Origin: JBBQVS01 sp964250765
GTDB taxonomy: Bacteria; Chloroflexota; Ktedonobacteria; Ktedonobacterales; Ktedonobacteraceae
DNA: 64,000 bases
Direction of reading: 5' to 3'
NCBI GenBank assembly: GCA_964250765.1
Contig: CAXUHF010000007.1
Span: 14,590-78,589, forward strand
Part shown: positions 62,777 to 64,000 of the stretch, piece after piece
Layout: each line of letters opens with the position of its first letter
How positions within the stretch are numbered: position 1 is the first letter of the stretch
Translations under genes and position numbers: made by a program
Notes under the pieces: generated by a model
The model's database searches: none
Seen by the model: only the letters and a program-made list of their open reading frames with translations
Told to the model about the DNA's origin: nothing

Positions 62777-63943
62777 TTGTCTAGCGTCACCAACCTTTCA
62801 CACATACAAAGTATCCGTCAAGAGATGCCTGCTGCAACATCGCGTATTTATCTCAACAATGGCACATTTGGTCCAATGCCGACTCACGTTGTACAAGCCA
62901 TGCAGGAACGTCTCCAATACGAATTGCAAAATGGTCGTCTGGGTACCGAGGCATTCGAGAAAATGAAAGGCGTGTATGATGAAGCGCGTACTCGTGTCGC
63001 GCACTTGCTAAACGCCGATGTACAAGAAATCGCGCTGACCGATAGTACGGGCGACGGCATGAATATTATGAGTTATGGCCTCAACTGGCGCGAGGGCGAT
63101 GAAGTTGTTACAACCAATCATGAACACATTAGTGCGCTTGCCCCTCTTTACCAGCTTCGTGATCGCTATGGCATTGTGATTCGCATCGCCGATCTTGGAC
63201 CGAAGGCAGATCGTTCCGCGCTTGAGGTCATAAAGCCACTTGTAACCTCACGTACGCGTATGATTGTACTTTCACATGTCACCTGGACTACTGGAGCAGT
63301 TCTTGATGTTGCCGAGGTCACGCGTTTTGGACGCGAACGTGACATTCCTGTATCAATAGATGGCGCACAGTCTGCCGGAGACATCTCAATTGATGTCAAA
63401 GCTCTTGATGTAGACTTCTATGCCATTCCTATGCAAAAATGGCTTTGTGGACCAGATGGCACAGGCGCACTCTACGTCAATCGCAAGTCGCAACACTATA
63501 TTACTCCGACGTATGTTGGTTACTGGTCTGTAAAGCACGAAGAGGGAGTAGAGTGGCAGCTTGAGGATTTCGCGCAACGCTTCGAGCTTGGAGGACGCCA
63601 AACAGCTGCACTTGCTGGACAGGCAACGGTACTCACATGGATGGAAGAAACGGTTGGATACACATGGCTCTTCGAGCGTATCAAAACGCTGAGTGCTTAC
63701 ACGTATAACGCACTTACGCAGATTCCTGCCGTTGAAATGCTCACACCTCATGTTGGTACAAGTGGACTTATAGGCTTCACATTGGGGAAGCTAGATGTAA
63801 CCGAAGTGGTGCAAAAACTCCACGACGAGCATAACATCTACATCCGTAACATCCCATCAACCAACTCACTACGCATCTCGACAGGCTTCTACAACACCGA
63901 AGAGGAAATAGACACACTTGTACAAGCACTTGCGAAGATGTAA
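62777..63943 (+). CDS. Class V aminotransferase-fold PLP enzyme
   Basis: 388 residues. PLP lysine in YAIPMQKWLCGPDGTGALYV; conserved early YLNNGTFGPMP and DSTGDGMNIMS. Resembles isopenicillin-N-epimerase-like or cysteine-desulfurase-like enzymes, but no terminal Cys loop (SxGSAC) is present, so desulfuration is not implied. TTG start with AAAGGAG 7 bases before. Substrate unknown. Confidence 0.9.
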   Translation: MSSVTNLSHIQSIRQEMPAATSRIYLNNGTFGPMPTHVVQAMQERLQYELQNGRLGTEAFEKMKGVYDEARTRVAHLLNADVQEIALTDSTGDGMNIMSYGLNWREGDEVVTTNHEHISALAPLYQLRDRYGIVIRIADLGPKADRSALEVIKPLVTSRTRMIVLSHVTWTTGAVLDVAEVTRFGRERDIPVSIDGAQSAGDISIDVKALDVDFYAIPMQKWLCGPDGTGALYVNRKSQHYITPTYVGYWSVKHEEGVEWQLEDFAQRFELGGRQTAALAGQATVLTWMEETVGYTWLFERIKTLSAYTYNALTQIPAVEMLTPHVGTSGLIGFTLGKLDVTEVVQKLHDEHNIYIRNIPSTNSLRISTGFYNTEEEIDTLVQALAKM

Positions 63944-63957
63944 TCCATCACAAAAGT

Positions 63958-64000
63958 GGGGGGGGGGGGGAGGGGGGAAAAAGAAAAAAAATAAAAAAAG
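63958..64000. other. Low-complexity window end, probable assembly artefact
   Basis: About 20 G bases broken by one A, then A-rich sequence. This is unlike the rest of the window and looks like a homopolymer artefact at a contig end. Confidence 0.7.

Noticed and set aside
1..64000. CRISPR arrays, tRNA and rRNA genes
   Set aside because: No regularly spaced repeats, no cloverleaf-like GGTTCGAATC-type signals and no rRNA blocks were seen by eye.

Overview
The window looks like the chromosome of a Ktedonobacteria-like Chloroflexota bacterium. This is an inference from gene content and RNA elements, not from a marker gene. The pointers are: T-box and SAM-I leaders in a moderately AT-rich genome; mycoredoxin-like and deazaflavin-type redox proteins; an ADP-forming acyl-CoA synthetase alpha-type protein; a Thermus-type isocitrate dehydrogenase; many CHAT/NTPase and integrase-like accessory genes; and abundant long perfect palindromes between genes. 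No rRNA, tRNA or CRISPR array was seen. The right end (about 63958-64000) is poly-G/poly-A low-complexity sequence that looks like a contig-end artefact.

Layout. 1-3046: an MFS efflux pump (cut by the window start), a hydrolase, a cupin and a TetR repressor whose palindromic operator covers its own start codon. 3310-6279: two alpha/beta hydrolases and a GH3 lipoprotein. 6480-7235: a GrdB-family redox protein with an in-frame UGA at the exact redox-motif position, so a probable selenoprotein. 7270-10449: response regulator, DUF4349 lipoprotein, FAD oxidoreductase. 10974-16344: a 1278-residue CHAT-protease/NTPase/helical-repeat protein, a small unknown and an RluA-type pseudouridine synthase. 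16642-22393: PAC2 protein, CoA-binding protein, Na+/H+ antiporter, PNPOx-like enzyme and a secreted TIM-barrel-like protein. 22469-33282: HtrA-like protease, response regulator, MBL hydrolase, BNR lipoprotein, ornithine cyclodeaminase-like enzyme, cysteine desulfurase, mycoredoxin, deazaflavin-type reductase, geranylgeranyl reductase. 33472-38249: secreted unknowns, EamA exporter, CrtA-like protein and a permuted papain-fold protein, with two copies of a palindromic repeat family.

38493-42480 is an assimilatory sulfite reductase/siroheme operon (cysI, precorrin-2 dehydrogenase, SUMT) on the minus strand. It is preceded by a consensus promoter, a complete SAM-I riboswitch with terminator, and then a complete T-box with a UGC (Cys) specifier and its own terminator. 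The two RNA switches in series should work as an AND-type gate: transcription reaches cysI only when SAM is low and tRNA-Cys is uncharged.

47443-56318 looks like an acquired catabolic module. It starts with a C-terminally truncated tyrosine recombinase running straight into a GntR/FCD regulator. A divergent liv-type ABC importer follows (livH, livM with a one-base frameshift, livG, livF, livJ), then an AtuA-family protein and its usual DUF4387 partner. After it come a LuxR-type HTH protein, two membrane proteins and a divergent two-component system. A 5'-truncated aminoglycoside-phosphotransferase-like gene next to a degenerate IS3 OrfA fragment follows, then a GNAT acetyltransferase and a class V aminotransferase-fold enzyme.

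Three genes carry small indels (livM at a G5 run, a small unknown at a T5 run near 32911, and a small unknown at a TA duplication near 42578). These could be real pseudogenes or assembly errors.
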